This document shows, in pieces, positions 7,226 through 7,794 of a stretch of 7,794 nucleotides of DNA. The notes beneath the pieces are model-generated. The model saw nothing but the letters and a program-made list of their open reading frames with translations, searched no databases and was not told where the DNA came from. Positions within the stretch are counted from its first letter, which is position 1. Every line of letters starts with the position of its first letter. Source of the stretch: an uncultured Clostridia bacterium (GTDB taxonomy: Bacteria; Bacillota; Clostridia; UBA1381). The DNA is taken from the NCBI GenBank assembly GCA_934454745.1, contig CAKSGP010000056.1, positions 1-7,794 of the forward strand. Reading direction: 5' to 3'. A program made the position numbers and the translations under genes.

Positions 7226-7794
7226 TTATTTGTCTACTTGTAATATTCGGCAAAAAGCATCAGGCAAACATTCCAAGATTTTGCTTGCACTCATAGACTC
7301 AACACCGTAACGGTCCTTTGCAATATCTCCTGCAAAGCCGTGAATGTATGCTCCGCAAGCCGCCGCAGATGTTGTATCTATACCCCGTGCAGTAAGAGCT
7401 GCAATAATCCCTGCAAGAACATCGCCCGAACCGCCTGATGCCATCCCAGGATTCCCTGTACTATTAATATATTGCTCAAGGCTCGGTGCTGTTACAACAG
7501 TATGGTGCCCTTTTAATAGCAACACTGCCCCTGCCTCTTCGGAAAACTCACGGGAAACACGCATTCTGTTCTCCTCAATATATCCTATATCAAGTCCGCA
7601 AAGCCGGGACATCTCCATTGCGTGGGGAGTGAAAATTAAATCACAGGTACATTCTTTTAATACATCAATATTCTGAGAAACGGCAAATATTGCATCTGCA
7701 TCTACAACAACAGGTACCGTTGAATTCTTAAGTACATTTTTTACAACCTCAAAAATATCACAAGACCGCCCAAGTCCGGGGCCTATTAATACTG
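7226..7794 (-). CDS. nnrD: ADP/ATP-dependent NAD(P)H-hydrate dehydratase, partial (5' end outside window)
   Basis: This ribokinase-fold enzyme repairs hydrated NADH and NADPH using ADP or ATP. The frame is open from the window edge (first whole codon at 7790-7792) to TAA at 7226, giving 188 residues. A second TAA follows directly. Visible in order: VLIGPGLGRS, the glycine loop near the start; VPVVVDADAIFAV (about 30-42); TPHAMEM (about 60-66), the substrate-side TPH..EM motif; and NPGMASGGSGDVLAGIIAAL (about 119-138), holding the catalytic Asp of GSGD and the anion hole. The methionine at 7618 in TPHAMEM is internal and not a start, since conserved sequence continues upstream of it. Roughly the first 90 or more residues are missing; whether an NnrE epimerase domain is fused at the N-terminus cannot be seen. 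It lies upstream of alr, probably in the same operon. Confidence 0.93.
   Translation of the reverse strand, partial: VLIGPGLGRSCDIFEVVKNVLKNSTVPVVVDADAIFAVSQNIDVLKECTCDLIFTPHAMEMSRLCGLDIGYIEENRMRVSREFSEEAGAVLLLKGHHTVVTAPSLEQYINSTGNPGMASGGSGDVLAGIIAALTARGIDTTSAAACGAYIHGFAGDIAKDRYGVESMSASKILECLPDAFCRILQVDK

Noticed and set aside
7208..7236. A promoter for alr on the minus strand (TAGACA, 17 bases, TAGTAT with TG before it)
   Set aside because: Initiation would fall about on the ribosome site at 7198-7203 and leave a leader too short for normal translation; the match is only moderate in AT-rich DNA. Co-transcription with nnrD is simpler.
7226..7618. A 130-residue complete gene starting at ATG 7618
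   Set aside because: The conserved NnrD sequence continues upstream of this ATG to the window edge (GPGLG, VDADA, TPH motifs), so the ATG is internal and the gene is partial.

Overview
The window looks like a chromosomal segment of a low-GC Gram-positive bacterium, most likely a member of Clostridia. This rests on AT-rich sequence, GGAGG-type ribosome sites, frequent TTG/GTG starts, a MazF very close to the Bacillus EndoA type, and the Firmicutes-style order alanine racemase - antitoxin - mazF. I cannot name the species. It is mostly conserved core sequence and shows no insertion sequence, phage gene or CRISPR array.

Left part (1-261): a complete tRNA-Ser(GGA) gene lies on the minus strand at the edge. 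A divergent intergenic region of about 140 bases holds two good sigma-A-type promoters, one firing left into the tRNA and one firing right into uvrB.

Centre left (262-5472): a plus-strand nucleotide-excision-repair operon, uvrB - small unknown gene - uvrA. UvrA is the damage sensor and UvrB the loading and verification factor that recruits UvrC, whose gene is not in the window. The small gene overlaps the end of uvrB and stops 12 bases before uvrA. A near-perfect hairpin, whose A-tract begins inside the uvrA stop codon, ends the operon and can also terminate the converging minus-strand operon.

Right part (5493-7794, minus strand): read right to left, nnrD (metabolite repair, 5' end outside the window), alr (alanine racemase for peptidoglycan), a 52-residue gene too small for ordinary ORF calling, and mazF (EndoA mRNA interferase toxin). 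The genes are tightly packed and probably co-transcribed.

The most interesting object is the 52-residue gene. It sits exactly where the MazF antitoxin belongs and resembles only the toxin-binding tail of Bacillus EndoAI; it has no room for the ribbon-helix-helix DNA-binding domain. It would be a minimal antitoxin that can neutralise the toxin but probably cannot autorepress. It is separated from mazF by a single stop codon plus one sense codon in the same reading frame.
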